A stretch of DNA of 64,000 bases from Acidobacteriota bacterium (GCA_040754075.1 JBFMDH010000013.1:17008-81007); one strand, 5' to 3'. Shown: positions 9,392 through 18,354, counted from the first letter of the stretch. Program-made: numbers and translations. Notes: generated by a model from the sequence alone, not told the origin.

Positions 9392-10741
9392 CTAATCGGC
9401 GGCGACCTCTTCTTGTTTGCTCGACTCAGCCATCCACTTTTCCAATTTTTCCATATCCTTGCCAATCGTCCGTGAGGCAAGAAATAAAACGATAGCCAGG
9501 AGCACTCCCAGAATCGGCACCACATACATAGCCATATGCAGCCCCGCGCCTCTGAATGGCTCAAGCGCCTGTTGGGTAAACTCGGTTATGCCAGCCGCTG
9601 CGGCTGCCTGCCTGGTGAAATAATCGCTCAGAAATCCGGTTCCCACGGGACCAAATGAAGCGCCGAGAACATACATGGCGAAAAAGTAAATCGCCATTGC
9701 GGTTCCGCGAAGCGATGGTTCGATGACATCTTGAATCGCCGAATAAACCGTCGAGTAATAGACATACATGGTTGCGATGCCTATAGAAGCCAAAATCATA
9801 AACCCAACCCACTCGCCAGCAGGTCGCGCGATACTGAAATACATAAATGGAATGGTTATCACTAACGCCACCGCAGCGACCACCATTCGTCCGTTTTTTT
9901 GTTTACGCACCGCCGCATCGCCCAAGACCCCGCCAACCAATAAACCGGGAATTCCCGCAATGCCATTGACCACCATTGCAATCAATCCGGCATTTTTGAT
10001 ATTCATTGAGTGATAGCGCATCAAAAACGGTGTCAAAAAAGAGCCGATGGCGTACATATTAAAGTTGTGCAAAGCGCCCGACAGAATCAACCACCACATG
10101 GTCGGAATCGAAAGCACCAATAAAAACGGAGACCCTTCTCGCTTTTTTTGTCCGACGCGATGGATTTCCGTCGCCCCTCGTTGCGGTTCACGCATAAAAT
10201 AAGCCGCAACCGCACAAATAATCCCCGGAATTCCGGCAATATAAAAAGCGGCTCGCCATCCGTAGGATTGCGCAATCAAGCCGCTGACGGCATAGCTCAG
10301 GGCGATACCAATCGGCAACCCCAACATAAAAACCGAAAGCGCTTTGGCGCGTTTGGTGGCGGGAAATAAATCGCCCAGTAACGAGGTAGCGGCAGGCGCA
10401 CAGGTCGCTTCACCGATGCCAACTCCCAAACGCATCATAAACATTTGCGAAAAATTCTTTGCCATCCCGGAAGTAACGGTCAACAAACTCCAGATGAAAA
10501 CCCCAAAAGAGAGGATTCTGGTTCTCGCATATTTGTCAGCCAATCTGCCAAGCGGCAATCCGACAAATGCATAAATAAGCGTGAATGAGGTGCCCAGCGT
10601 GCCAAGCACTGTGTCATTCAATCCCCATTCTTTTCTGATCATTTCACCGACCGCGCCGAGAATTTGCCGGTCAAAAAAATTCATGGTGTTGATGGCAAAC
10701 ACCAAGCCTAAAACCCATCCCGCTTTACTTTTATTGCTCAT
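9392..10741 (-). CDS. Major facilitator superfamily transporter (spinster-like)
   Basis: A 449-residue inner-membrane carrier with 12 predicted hydrophobic segments. The N terminus AINTMNFFDRQILGA and the loop LPLGRLADKYARTRIL (the MFS motif A, G-x-LaD-r-x-g-r) are typical of spinster-like carriers. A longer frame exists, but ATG at 10741 is chosen because AGAGGA sits six bases upstream and the family begins here. The substrate cannot be inferred. The C-terminal tail after the last helix is charged (DMEKLEKWMAES). It stands alone between the BNR gene and the crotonase gene, all on the minus strand. Confidence 0.88.
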   Translation of the reverse strand: MSNKSKAGWVLGLVFAINTMNFFDRQILGAVGEMIRKEWGLNDTVLGTLGTSFTLIYAFVGLPLGRLADKYARTRILSFGVFIWSLLTVTSGMAKNFSQMFMMRLGVGIGEATCAPAATSLLGDLFPATKRAKALSVFMLGLPIGIALSYAVSGLIAQSYGWRAAFYIAGIPGIICAVAAYFMREPQRGATEIHRVGQKKREGSPFLLVLSIPTMWWLILSGALHNFNMYAIGSFLTPFLMRYHSMNIKNAGLIAMVVNGIAGIPGLLVGGVLGDAAVRKQKNGRMVVAAVALVITIPFMYFSIARPAGEWVGFMILASIGIATMYVYYSTVYSAIQDVIEPSLRGTAMAIYFFAMYVLGASFGPVGTGFLSDYFTRQAAAAAGITEFTQQALEPFRGAGLHMAMYVVPILGVLLAIVLFLASRTIGKDMEKLEKWMAESSKQEEVAAD

Positions 10742-10913
10742 GAAATTCCTCTTTGAATAATGATTTCGGCAATCCCACCCCATAACCAATCGTGGTCAAC
10801 GCATATAAAACCAATCGGACAATTTCAGCTATGCTCGATTTTTTTTGTTGAGAGCTTACTAAATGTTTCTTTTACTTGTGACGGATGAAAGGATGATTAC
10901 CAAAAATCGAAAG

Positions 10914-11702
10914 TTACCTTCCGATGAAATTGGCTTTGCGTTTTTCAAGAAATGCCTGAACGCCTTCTTTAAAATCCTGAGAGCGAAAACAATCGGCTTG
11001 ATTCACTGCTTCGTTATCCAACGCCTCGGCAAGCGTGTGATTCATCGCATAATTCAATTCCTGTTTGATTTTTGCCAGTGCAACCGACGGAGCCGCCGCC
11101 AAACGAGTCGCCAGTTCATTGACGGTACGATCCAATTCAGACAGTGGGACGACACGGTTGATCAAACCCAGGTTGAGCGCGTCCTCAGCTGACAGCAACT
11201 CACCGGTTGCAATTAACTCGAAAGCTTTGGCGTACCCAACGGTTCGCGGTAAGAAAAAACTTCCGCCACCGTCTGGCGCAAGTCCGATTTTCACAAACAC
11301 CTGTCCGAATCTGGCTTCATCAGAGGCGATGATGAGGTCGCAGGCAAGCGCATAATTGCAGCCGACACCGGCAGCCGCGCCATGCACTCTGGCAATAATC
11401 GGTTTATTCAATTCGCGCATGGCGACTACCGTCGGGTTGGTATTTTCTCTTAAAAGTTTGGTGACATCGATTTCCCTTAAATTGAAATTTTCGGATGATT
11501 GTAAATCCGCTCCGGCGCAAAAGCTGTCGCCGGAGCCGGTCAGGATGATGACTTTCGATTCATCTTCAGCCGATTCCTGGATTGCTTGACGCAAAAGCGC
11601 AAGCGTTTCATTATCGGCAGCATTGCGGCGTTCCGGGCGATTAAAGGTGATGCGTTTAATGCCGTTTTCAAGAGAAACCAATAGCTTCGATTCTGTTGTC
11701 AT
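10914..11702 (-). CDS. Crotonase-superfamily protein, PaaG/ECI-like enoyl-CoA isomerase or hydratase
   Basis: A 262-residue crotonase-fold enzyme acting on acyl-CoA. The oxyanion-hole segments are DSFCAGADL and HGAAAGVGCNYALACDL. The two glutamates used by classical enoyl-CoA hydratase are not present: the positions read N (GCNYAL) and F (GQVFVKIGL). An Asp stands in LAPDGGGSFFLP, as in PaaG-type isomerases. I therefore favour isomerisation or another crotonase reaction over simple hydration. ATG at 11702 is preferred to an in-frame TTG 12 bases upstream, since AGGA sits 13 bases before the ATG. No other beta-oxidation gene is adjacent. Confidence 0.82.
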   Translation of the reverse strand: MTTESKLLVSLENGIKRITFNRPERRNAADNETLALLRQAIQESAEDESKVIILTGSGDSFCAGADLQSSENFNLREIDVTKLLRENTNPTVVAMRELNKPIIARVHGAAAGVGCNYALACDLIIASDEARFGQVFVKIGLAPDGGGSFFLPRTVGYAKAFELIATGELLSAEDALNLGLINRVVPLSELDRTVNELATRLAAAPSVALAKIKQELNYAMNHTLAEALDNEAVNQADCFRSQDFKEGVQAFLEKRKANFIGR

Positions 11703-11925
11703 AATTATTTTCAATCCTGATTATTATTTGAATGCGCGTTATTCTCTATGAAAGCGCGCGGTTTTGCAATGCGGATAAAATTCGATTCCCGGATTTTCAA
11801 AGTTTTGAAATTTATTAAGCGGCACATTGCTTGACACTCGTCATCAGGGCTTCGTACCATGCTCGGCTAACTCACATAAACTTTTTATCACTTTTAAGTC
11901 AAAGCACTTTAAGGAGGTCATTCGC

Positions 11926-13086
11926 TTGCAACCACAACCAAAGCCGACACAGCCCGATATTCGCGCCATTGCCCGTTTAATCAAACCGAGCGGCAATCTT
12001 GTACAAGGGCAAAATGAAATCCCCATCCACCCCGATTTGCGCGAGGCGTTAACTCAAGTCGTTGCCGAAGGGCTGAATCATTATAGTTTCTTTGAGGGAG
12101 TCGCAGAGTTACGACAAGCCGTTGCCGAAAAAATAAAACTTTTTAACGGCATTACCGTAAACCCCGAAGCTCAACCGTTGGAATTGATGATAACTCCCGG
12201 TGGAACCGGCGGCATAGTCACCGTTTCCCATACCTACCTTCGACAAGCCTCGGCGGTGGTCTTTGAACCTTATTACCCTTATCACAAAAAAACTCTGGCG
12301 ACCTGCGATGCCAAAACCGATGTCATCAAACTCAAGGGGGATAATCTGGTTCTCGATTTGGATGAACTTCGCAAGGTGTGCGCGGAAGGCGTCAACCGCA
12401 GCGAATATCCGATTAAAGCTATCATCGTTTGCTCGCCTGCAAATCCCACTGGACGGGTACTGACTCGCGATGAATTGACCGGAATATTAAAAATTGCCGA
12501 AGAGTTTAATCTGTTCATCATTGCTGATGAAGTTTACGAACACTTCACCTTAACGTCGGAAGACCATATTTCCATCGCCTCGCTGCCGGGCGGGTTTGAA
12601 CGGACAATTACCGTCAATTCATTCTCGAAATCCTGGGCGATTTCCGGTTGGCGCATCGGCTATATGTACGGGCCCGGACATTTGATTGGCAAAATCGGGC
12701 TGTTAGGAAACCTCTACTACGTTTGCACACCCACGCCCTTACAACACGCCTTATCGAGAGTGTTGATGGCAGACCCATCGTTTTATGGCAAGTTGCGATT
12801 AGATTTTGGTCGCAAGCGGAAAATTTTATGCGACGCTTTGGAAAGCGTCGGTTTTCAAGTTTATAACTCGCGTTCAGCATTTTATCTCTGGGCAAAAATC
12901 CCTCCGCGGTTTAATAACTCGGTAGAATTAAATGAATTTTTGATAAAGGAAGCGGGAGTTGCCGCAGTTCCCGGAAGCGCCTTTATGGATAACCTGGAAG
13001 AAGATGTTTATATGCGCTGGTGTTTTGCCAGGGAAGATGCCATGTTGGAAGAAGCCTCGGCAAAAATTAAAAAAGTTCTCGGTTAA
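11926..13086 (+). CDS. Class I/II aminotransferase (aspartate aminotransferase type)
   Basis: A 386-residue fold-type I PLP aminotransferase. The Schiff-base lysine is K235 in VNSFSKSWAISGWRIGY; CSPANPTGRV carries the substrate-binding Asn-Pro, and IIADEVYEHF holds the PLP-ring aspartate. The start is TTG at 11926 because a full AAGGAGGT lies seven bases upstream. The frame is open a further 99 bases, but that part does not look like this family. It could act on aspartate, aromatic or other amino acids. No pathway gene is adjacent to narrow this. It is followed after 89 bases by an unknown gene. Confidence 0.87.
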   Translation: MQPQPKPTQPDIRAIARLIKPSGNLVQGQNEIPIHPDLREALTQVVAEGLNHYSFFEGVAELRQAVAEKIKLFNGITVNPEAQPLELMITPGGTGGIVTVSHTYLRQASAVVFEPYYPYHKKTLATCDAKTDVIKLKGDNLVLDLDELRKVCAEGVNRSEYPIKAIIVCSPANPTGRVLTRDELTGILKIAEEFNLFIIADEVYEHFTLTSEDHISIASLPGGFERTITVNSFSKSWAISGWRIGYMYGPGHLIGKIGLLGNLYYVCTPTPLQHALSRVLMADPSFYGKLRLDFGRKRKILCDALESVGFQVYNSRSAFYLWAKIPPRFNNSVELNEFLIKEAGVAAVPGSAFMDNLEEDVYMRWCFAREDAMLEEASAKIKKVLG

Positions 13087-13175
13087 GTTGTTCGACTTGT
13101 TCAACCGAATCCCTTACGTGTATTGTTTTTTCTCAAAGTTTTTCCGGCATCCCCCGTTTTTTGTGAGGTAACAGT

Positions 13176-13718
13176 ATGAGAATAAGACCGAGTGAAAGAC
13201 AGGAAATCAACGAAATTTGTCGTGAAGAATTGGAAATCGCGTCCCAACGAATCAGTGAACGATTAGGACAATTTGAAGCGCGTCCGGCTTCAAATAGCGA
13301 TGACAAACTGGAAACCGTTCGTAAATTTTATGAAGACCTGGCGGACAAAAACTGGACAATGGCAGACGAAGACGCCTTAAAAAATCTCTCGGACATGAGA
13401 GAAGATGAAATCAAACATTTAATGCGCGTCGGATTTCGTAAAGCACTTTTATTCCCTATTCCAAATTTTGCCTATTTAATCAGCGCCGCAACCGAAGAAA
13501 AAGTAGCGGATTATGGCACCGGCTCATTGGTCAACCTTGATGCGGTTTCGGCTGCTGAACGTGAACATCTGGCATTCGTCCTTGAAAAAGAGTTGGCGGA
13601 AGCGGTGCAGGATATTGCGATGAATTTGCAACTAAACACCTCTAAAGCCGAATTGGTTCGCAAGCAATTGCAATTAACCCAGGGCAACATCATTGGTCGG
13701 TTGACCCCGCTGGCATAG
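13176..13718 (+). CDS. Hypothetical protein, helix-rich, cytoplasmic
   Basis: A 180-residue protein with no signal peptide and no family that I recognise. It is strongly charged in the first two thirds (for example MREDEIKHLMRVGFRKAL) and shows alternating helical segments. One moderately hydrophobic stretch, LFPIPNFAYLISAATEE, is too polar to be a clear membrane helix. GAGGT precedes the ATG at a good distance, so it is probably expressed. A 47-residue membrane protein gene follows 48 bases later on the same strand, and the two may be co-transcribed. Confidence 0.6.
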   Translation: MRIRPSERQEINEICREELEIASQRISERLGQFEARPASNSDDKLETVRKFYEDLADKNWTMADEDALKNLSDMREDEIKHLMRVGFRKALLFPIPNFAYLISAATEEKVADYGTGSLVNLDAVSAAEREHLAFVLEKELAEAVQDIAMNLQLNTSKAELVRKQLQLTQGNIIGRLTPLA

Positions 13719-13766
13719 TTTTTGGCAATGGTTTTTGTTGTTAATTTCAACCTTTAGGAGAGTGAA

Positions 13767-13910
13767 ATGGCAGAAAACGATTACAGTTCAATCTGGACAT
13801 TGAATTCGGCAGCCGTAAAAGAAGCCGTCGAGATGATGAAGTATCTCTTGATTGTGATGGTAGCGACCGCGATATTTATTTATGTTGTCGGATTTGTTGC
13901 CAACCTCTAA
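13767..13910 (+). CDS. Small membrane protein, 47 residues
   Basis: A short open frame with ATG preceded by TAGGAGAGTGAA, a strong ribosome binding site. It encodes MAENDYSSIW at the start, an amphipathic stretch ending KEAVEMMKYL, then one hydrophobic helix of about 20 residues (roughly 27-46, VMVATAIFIYVVGFVA), and stops. The layout resembles SecE-like or other single-span small membrane proteins, but I see no specific match. It lies between two unknown genes on the same strand. The coding call rests on the ribosome site, the clean helix and its fit in the gap. Confidence 0.6.
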   Translation: MAENDYSSIWTLNSAAVKEAVEMMKYLLIVMVATAIFIYVVGFVANL

Positions 13911-13986
13911 ACCTCTTTTGATTTTCTATTCGCGAGTAGTTTCATTGAAGCGATAATGAAATTACTCGCGCCCTGTTTTTCTAATT

Positions 13987-14760
13987 GTGGAAGAAGCAAC
14001 CGCCGATAACCAACCTGTCAAACCGGATTCCTTCAACTACTTTAATTATTTCACCGAGATTGAAGAAGAGTTCGTCCGTCGGCGCGGGAAACCGATGTTT
14101 ATTTCTCCGCTGGACTGGGCGCTGATCGAAAGTTGGAAGAATGCGCAGATTCCTCTGCATATCGTCATTCGCGCCATTAATGAATCATTCGATGCTTATG
14201 AAGCCAAGGGGCGAAAATATCGAAAGGTGAATTCAATCTTCTATTGCGAACAAATGGTCGAATCGCTATTTGCCGACTATCGACTCACTCAAGTAGGCGC
14301 GGTTCAACCGCCTGAGATTAAATTAAAGCAAGCGGATTCCCAGAATCCATCGGCATTTTCCAAATCCACCATCGTCGAATTTCTCTTGCGTTCGCAACGC
14401 GAATTGGCAATAGCAGAAAAACAAGCACAAGAATCTCAGCGAAAAAACACCATTGAAGCGATTCGTCGTTCTCGTTCGCGATTGAATGAATTAATCCATG
14501 AATTGGATAATGCCCATTCATTCAATGAAGAAGCTATTGAACATGATTTAGACGCCATCGACCGATTGCTTTTAAAGTCTATCTCCGACGATTTATCTGT
14601 TGAAGAATCGCAACGCCTCAGACAGGATGCGGAAAATCAACTCGCCATCTATAAAAAGAAAATGGATAAAAAAATATTTCAACGAACTGTAGATAATTTT
14701 ATCGCCAGACGAATGCGCGAAATGAACCTGATTCCTCGATTGAGCCTGTTTTATATTTAA
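13987..14760 (+). CDS. Hypothetical protein with possible replication/DnaD-like N-terminal region
   Basis: A 257-residue cytoplasmic protein. The N-terminal part contains RRGKPMFISPLDWALIESW followed by IPLHIVIRAINESFDAYEAK, a segment that resembles the helical start of DnaD-like or phage replisome proteins; this likeness is weak. The C-terminal half is long, charged and helical, consistent with a coiled coil (around SRSRLNELIHEL). The start used is GTG with no clear ribosome site, and a later start is possible. It ends two bases before the RNA methyltransferase ATG, implying coupled translation. No function is assigned. Confidence 0.6.
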   Translation: MEEATADNQPVKPDSFNYFNYFTEIEEEFVRRRGKPMFISPLDWALIESWKNAQIPLHIVIRAINESFDAYEAKGRKYRKVNSIFYCEQMVESLFADYRLTQVGAVQPPEIKLKQADSQNPSAFSKSTIVEFLLRSQRELAIAEKQAQESQRKNTIEAIRRSRSRLNELIHELDNAHSFNEEAIEHDLDAIDRLLLKSISDDLSVEESQRLRQDAENQLAIYKKKMDKKIFQRTVDNFIARRMREMNLIPRLSLFYI

Positions 14761-14762
14761 GT

Positions 14763-15956
14763 ATGCAAATTTCGCCGGGCGATATATTGGAAGTCACCAC
14801 AGAACGCCTCACTTATGGCGGTGAGGCAATTGCCCGTTACCAGGGGTTGGCGATTTTTATTCCATTCGCGGCTCCGCAGGAACGATTGCTGATTCAAATC
14901 ACCGAAAAGAAAAAAAATTATGCGCGAGCCAGAATCAAAAAGGTGCTTTCGCCTTCGCCTGCCAGAATAGAACCCTTTTGTCAGTATTTCGGTCGATGTG
15001 GAGGTTGTCAGTTTCAACACGTAGATTACCAAACCCAGTTGAATGAGAAAGTCGGGTTTATTCGCGATGCGCTTAAACGGATTGGCGGGATAAACTGGCA
15101 AAAGGAAATTCCAATTCGCTCTGCCAAAGAATATGGTTATCGTTTAAGAGCACAAATCAAGGTCGATTATGATGACAATGATCATCTGGTAATTGGATTT
15201 CATCAGGCAAATTCCCATCAACTTTGTGATATAGAGAGTTGCCCGGTTTTATTGCCTCAACTCAATGATCTGTTGGCTCGCACTCGCAGTGCGTTAAAGG
15301 GTCAATCTGAAATCCTCACGTCCGAGGTGGATTTGGCAACCGATGGATTAAAGGCGCGAACCGAACCGCAATTTTTTGATTTTCACACCGACGACCTCGA
15401 AATTGAAATCGGCGAAACCAAATACCGGTTTTCACCTTCGGTCTTTTTTCAAGGCAATTTCCTGCTCCTCGAAGAATTTGTCAACGCAGTAACCCAATCG
15501 GAATCCGGGGATTTTGCCCTGGACCTATATTCCGGGGTTGGGTTGTTTTCGTTGCCGCTTGCCCAAAAATTCAAAACCGTTGTTGGCGTTGAATCTAACC
15601 TTGATGCGTATGATTATGCAGCGCAAAACGCTTTGCTCAACCACCGGACAAACGTGAATTTTTACAATCAGAAAGCGAATGATTGGTTAGATGGGTTTTT
15701 CGATAAAGGGAATCTACCCACACCTGATTTAGTCGTATTAGACCCGCCACGCGCAGGTGCGATTGATTGCCTCGATCAACTTATTCGATTGAATGCTCCT
15801 AAAATCACTTATGTTTCCTGTGACCCGACGACTTTAGCTCGCGATTTAAAATCACTTTTATCAAACCATTATCAATTGGAACAGATTGTTGCCTTGGATT
15901 TATTTCCACAAACCTTTCATATCGAAACCATCGCTTTTTTAGAAAGGGTGGCTTAA
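14763..15956 (+). CDS. TRAM-domain 23S rRNA (uracil-C5)-methyltransferase, RlmD/RumA type
   Basis: A 397-residue SAM-dependent RNA methyltransferase. The N-terminal TRAM domain occupies about residues 1-58. An iron-sulfur cluster site is formed by C73, C79 and C82 (FCQYFGRCGGC) with a fourth ligand probably C160 in SCPVLLP. The SAM site is DLYSGVGLFSLPLA, followed by LDPPRAGA and the nucleophile C353 in YVSCDPTTLARDL. It methylates C5 of a uridine in rRNA (or tRNA in related proteins). Which uridine cannot be fixed from the sequence. The gene directly follows a hypothetical gene with two bases between them. Confidence 0.9.
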   Translation: MQISPGDILEVTTERLTYGGEAIARYQGLAIFIPFAAPQERLLIQITEKKKNYARARIKKVLSPSPARIEPFCQYFGRCGGCQFQHVDYQTQLNEKVGFIRDALKRIGGINWQKEIPIRSAKEYGYRLRAQIKVDYDDNDHLVIGFHQANSHQLCDIESCPVLLPQLNDLLARTRSALKGQSEILTSEVDLATDGLKARTEPQFFDFHTDDLEIEIGETKYRFSPSVFFQGNFLLLEEFVNAVTQSESGDFALDLYSGVGLFSLPLAQKFKTVVGVESNLDAYDYAAQNALLNHRTNVNFYNQKANDWLDGFFDKGNLPTPDLVVLDPPRAGAIDCLDQLIRLNAPKITYVSCDPTTLARDLKSLLSNHYQLEQIVALDLFPQTFHIETIAFLERVA

Positions 15957-16018
15957 TCAAACTGCAATACTGAGGAAGAAAATTGTTTTCAGCATGAGCA
16001 AACATCAGGAGGAAGAAG

Positions 16019-16525
16019 ATGGAAAATGACGGATTCAATGAAGTGGTATTACAAACCTTGAAAGAAAGGTTGACGAAAATTTTGCCGAATCAAATTCGGG
16101 CATGTCTGGATGAGTTAAGTGAAGACCAAATCTGGTGGCGACCAAATGAATCAAGTAACTCGATTGGCAATCTCATCCTTCATGTTTCAGGGTCTTTAAA
16201 ACACTATCTCGCCCATCAAATCGGCGGGATCGAATACTCGCGCAACCGTTCGGCTGAATTTGCAGAGCGAAGCAATCTCCCGAAAGCTGAGCTATTGAAT
16301 ATCTTCAATCAAATGATTACGGAGGTTTCGCAGACCATCGACTCATTTGCGGCTTCCAGATTTTTAGAAGAATCTTCCGAACCACATTACAACCCAACGC
16401 TTTTCCACGCATTTTTGAATGCGACAATCCATCTGGCGGTTCATACCGGACAAATTGTCTTTATCGCAAAAATGTTGAAGGAGGGAGCTGTGGAAGAAAT
16501 CTGGATTAAGTCATTTCGGAATTAG
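16019..16525 (+). CDS. DinB-like protein
   Basis: A 168-residue protein of the DinB/YfiT-like four-helix family (DUF1572-like). Three histidines in the expected positions, in LILHVSGSLKHYLAHQI and IHLAVHTGQI, could bind a divalent metal, as in this superfamily. Known members act as metal-dependent thiol transferases or have no known substrate. GGAGGAAG precedes the ATG closely. It is a single gene 62 bases after the RNA methyltransferase and convergent with an unknown small gene on the other strand. Confidence 0.8.
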   Translation: MENDGFNEVVLQTLKERLTKILPNQIRACLDELSEDQIWWRPNESSNSIGNLILHVSGSLKHYLAHQIGGIEYSRNRSAEFAERSNLPKAELLNIFNQMITEVSQTIDSFAASRFLEESSEPHYNPTLFHAFLNATIHLAVHTGQIVFIAKMLKEGAVEEIWIKSFRN

Positions 16526-16551
16526 CTCTGAAAACTTTTCTCATTGCCGGG

Positions 16552-16851
16552 CTATAACAATTCACGAAGTTTTTTGGCGGCGCGATAATGAATGGCGTTG
16601 GCTTCGGAAGGAATTTCACCCGGACGAAATAGTCCGTCAACCCAGCGCAGATATTCACCAATAGTGCGTTTGCCTTTAACAATGATTTTTACTCCTTTTC
16701 GACTTTGAGATGCCGAAAAATGATAGACAAATTTATCGGAAACGAGATAAACCCCCTCTTCCCACAGGTTTTTCTTAATTTCTTTTCCGTCTATTCCGAG
16801 CAAAAGCCCTTGGGATATGATTTGTTCAAACTGGGAATTGGTTTCAGACAT
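16552..16851 (-). CDS. Hypothetical protein, 99 residues
   Basis: A small cytoplasmic protein with no family I recognise. It has a helical N terminus (FEQIISQGLLLGIDGKEIKK), a beta-rich middle (GVYLVSDKFVYHFSA, GVKIIVKGKRTIGEYLRWV) and a basic C terminus (HYRAAKKLRELL). The balanced composition suggests a folded domain. It has convergent arrangement with the DinB-like gene and no neighbour on its own strand. The coding call rests on composition and fit. Confidence 0.55.
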   Translation of the reverse strand: MSETNSQFEQIISQGLLLGIDGKEIKKNLWEEGVYLVSDKFVYHFSASQSRKGVKIIVKGKRTIGEYLRWVDGLFRPGEIPSEANAIHYRAAKKLRELL

Positions 16852-17079
16852 AGCTTATTTTTACCCGAACATTGGGTCTCTCGCAATTTAGTTTATGATT
16901 AAACTCACGACCTGCTTGTTCGCTTTCGATCAGTGAGGTAATATGATTTACCATTTTTGTTTTCAATCCATTCATATGGGCGAAATCTAAAATAATCTGA
17001 AAATGACAGGCAAAAGAAACGGGTGAAAGATGGGGATAACCCTAATCTCCTATTTCACTTTATAAAAGAGAAACAAGCT

Positions 17080-17478
17080 ATGATGAGAAAACCGACAAAG
17101 ATAATAAGCCGAGTAGAAGGTGACGTACGGATTGTGAAAATTACCGGAAGGCTGGACCCGGGTGATGGACATGATTTATTGAGTGATCACATTCAAAAAT
17201 ATATTGAAGAAGGTGAAAATAATTTTCTAGTCGATCTCAGAGCAGTAACTTATATCAGCAGTACAGGTATCGGCAGTTTAATCAAATGTTATCGGGCAGT
17301 ATTAAAGCAAAAAGGCCATGTTAAACTACTATCCCCTTCACAATCCGTAAGAAATATTCTTGCGATTTCCAAATTAGATGGGGTGTTTGAAATATTTTCG
17401 GACGATAATGAAGCCCTTGAGAGTTTCAATGCTGCAAATGATGAAGAATCCAAAGCTAAGACCAAATCAAAAAAATAA
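17080..17478 (+). CDS. STAS-domain protein (anti-sigma factor antagonist type)
   Basis: A 132-residue protein built around one STAS domain (about residues 9-108). The phosphorylatable-serine region is YISSTGIGSLIK, as in SpoIIAA/RsbV, with the following helix AVLKQKGHVKLLSPS. It would bind and be phosphorylated by an anti-sigma kinase, but no such kinase or sigma factor is adjacent. The basic tail ends in KAKTKSKK. ATG at 17080 is chosen over a GTG 57 bases upstream because the family starts near here. A strong terminator follows directly. Confidence 0.85.
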   Translation: MMRKPTKIISRVEGDVRIVKITGRLDPGDGHDLLSDHIQKYIEEGENNFLVDLRAVTYISSTGIGSLIKCYRAVLKQKGHVKLLSPSQSVRNILAISKLDGVFEIFSDDNEALESFNAANDEESKAKTKSKK

Positions 17479-17504
17479 GCCGGGGATTAATTTCCCGGCT
17501 TTTT
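17478..17504 (+). terminator. Terminator of the STAS gene, overlapping the end of the opposite gene
   Basis: Nine-base stem AGCCGGGGA / TTTCCCGGCT with a five-base loop and then TTTT on the plus strand. The stem encodes the last codons and stop of the small minus-strand gene, whose TAA lies in the loop, so one sequence serves both genes. Confidence 0.75.
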
Positions 17505-17705
17505 ATCTTTGGGTCTGGGTTCCGGTTCACTTTTTGGCCCTTTCGGTTTGACGGGCGGCGGTCCCGGCGGGTCTTTCTTCTTATCATCTTTTTTCTGTTC
17601 AGTGAAAATGCCAACCCCACCCTGGGCTGCCTTGATTTCCGGAGTAATCATGCCAGTGGTTGAAATAAAGATGGCGATTAAAAATGTGATGAATAATTTT
17701 TTCAT
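17487..17705 (-). CDS. Small secreted proline/lysine-rich protein
   Basis: A 72-residue protein with a clear signal peptide (MKKLFITFLIAIFISTTGM, basic start and hydrophobic core). After it comes a short Ala/Gly stretch and a low-complexity tail alternating Lys, Asp and Pro (KKDPPGPPPVKPKGPKSEPE). No folded domain is visible. The ATG at 17705 is preferred over a start 15 bases upstream because AGAGGTAG stands just before it. The tail may bind a surface polymer or be unstructured; no function is assigned. Confidence 0.55.
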   Translation of the reverse strand: MKKLFITFLIAIFISTTGMITPEIKAAQGGVGIFTEQKKDDKKKDPPGPPPVKPKGPKSEPEPRPKDKKPGN

Positions 17706-18066
17706 AACTACCTCTGCCAACTCAACCAGTCCGGTGAAACCTTATAAGCATATCATTCCCTTCCCGGTTGTAAACTCATTCCTTAATTGAATACCGAATT
17801 CGGGTAGCATTCAAAAGCAGCCTCTCCCTTTTTGGCAAACCGCATTCCATACCCCTTCAACTTTATTAAATCATCGAATAACTGTACTTAGGTTAAATTC
17901 GTATATCCGAGAACACTTTTTTTGCAACCTAATGGTTATTTGACTACACGTTTTAGTGCACTGGAGTCTATTAGATAGGCAGACATAGATGGTTCAGATA
18001 CACGATACCAATTTTATGCGGGCAGGCTAAACGACAATGTAAAGAAGGTCTAAACAGTGCCCCAGA
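17706..18066. other. Intergenic region without a recognised gene
   Basis: A 361-base stretch between the small secreted protein gene and the HU gene. I see no open frame with a convincing start, no tRNA-like fold and no strong hairpin. It must hold the promoter of the small secreted protein near 17710-17780, but no clear -35/-10 pair stands out. Confidence 0.5.
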
Positions 18067-18354
18067 TTAACGACTACGGCGTTTGTTTATCGCCTCCTTC
18101 AATTTTTTACCGACCGAAAACCTCACGGTTTTACTTGCCGGAACCTTGATGAGTTTATTGGTAAATGGATTATGTGCCCTGCGGGCTTTTCGTTGCGAGA
18201 CGGCAAAGGTGCCAAATCCAACTAAGGTTATTTTTTGACCTTTTCGCAAGCTATCGGTTATAGCGCCTTTGAATGCGTTAATGGCTCTTTCCGCTTCAGC
18301 TTTGGTTATCGAAGCCGCCATCGCTACCTTTTCAATTAAATCCCCTTGATTCAT
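18067..18354 (-). CDS. HU-family DNA-binding protein
   Basis: A 95-residue nucleoid protein. The N-terminal helices (LIEKVAMAASITKAEAERAI), the beta arm GQKITLVGFGTFAVSQRKAR, the DNA-intercalating HNPFTNKLI and the C-terminal helix FSVGKKLKEAIN all fit HU/IHF. A homodimer would bend DNA. TAGGAGA lies at the right distance before the ATG. A good promoter candidate is visible 67-94 bases upstream. It is a single gene. Confidence 0.96.
   Translation of the reverse strand: MNQGDLIEKVAMAASITKAEAERAINAFKGAITDSLRKGQKITLVGFGTFAVSQRKARRAHNPFTNKLIKVPASKTVRFSVGKKLKEAINKRRSR

Noticed and set aside
10863..11192. Open frame of 109 residues on the plus strand
   Set aside because: It lies opposite the crotonase gene, whose family motifs are clear; composition is phenylalanine- and arginine-rich as expected for a shadow frame.
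11827..11925. Longer N terminus of the aminotransferase
   Set aside because: These 33 residues do not resemble the family, and AAGGAGGT sits before the TTG at 11926.
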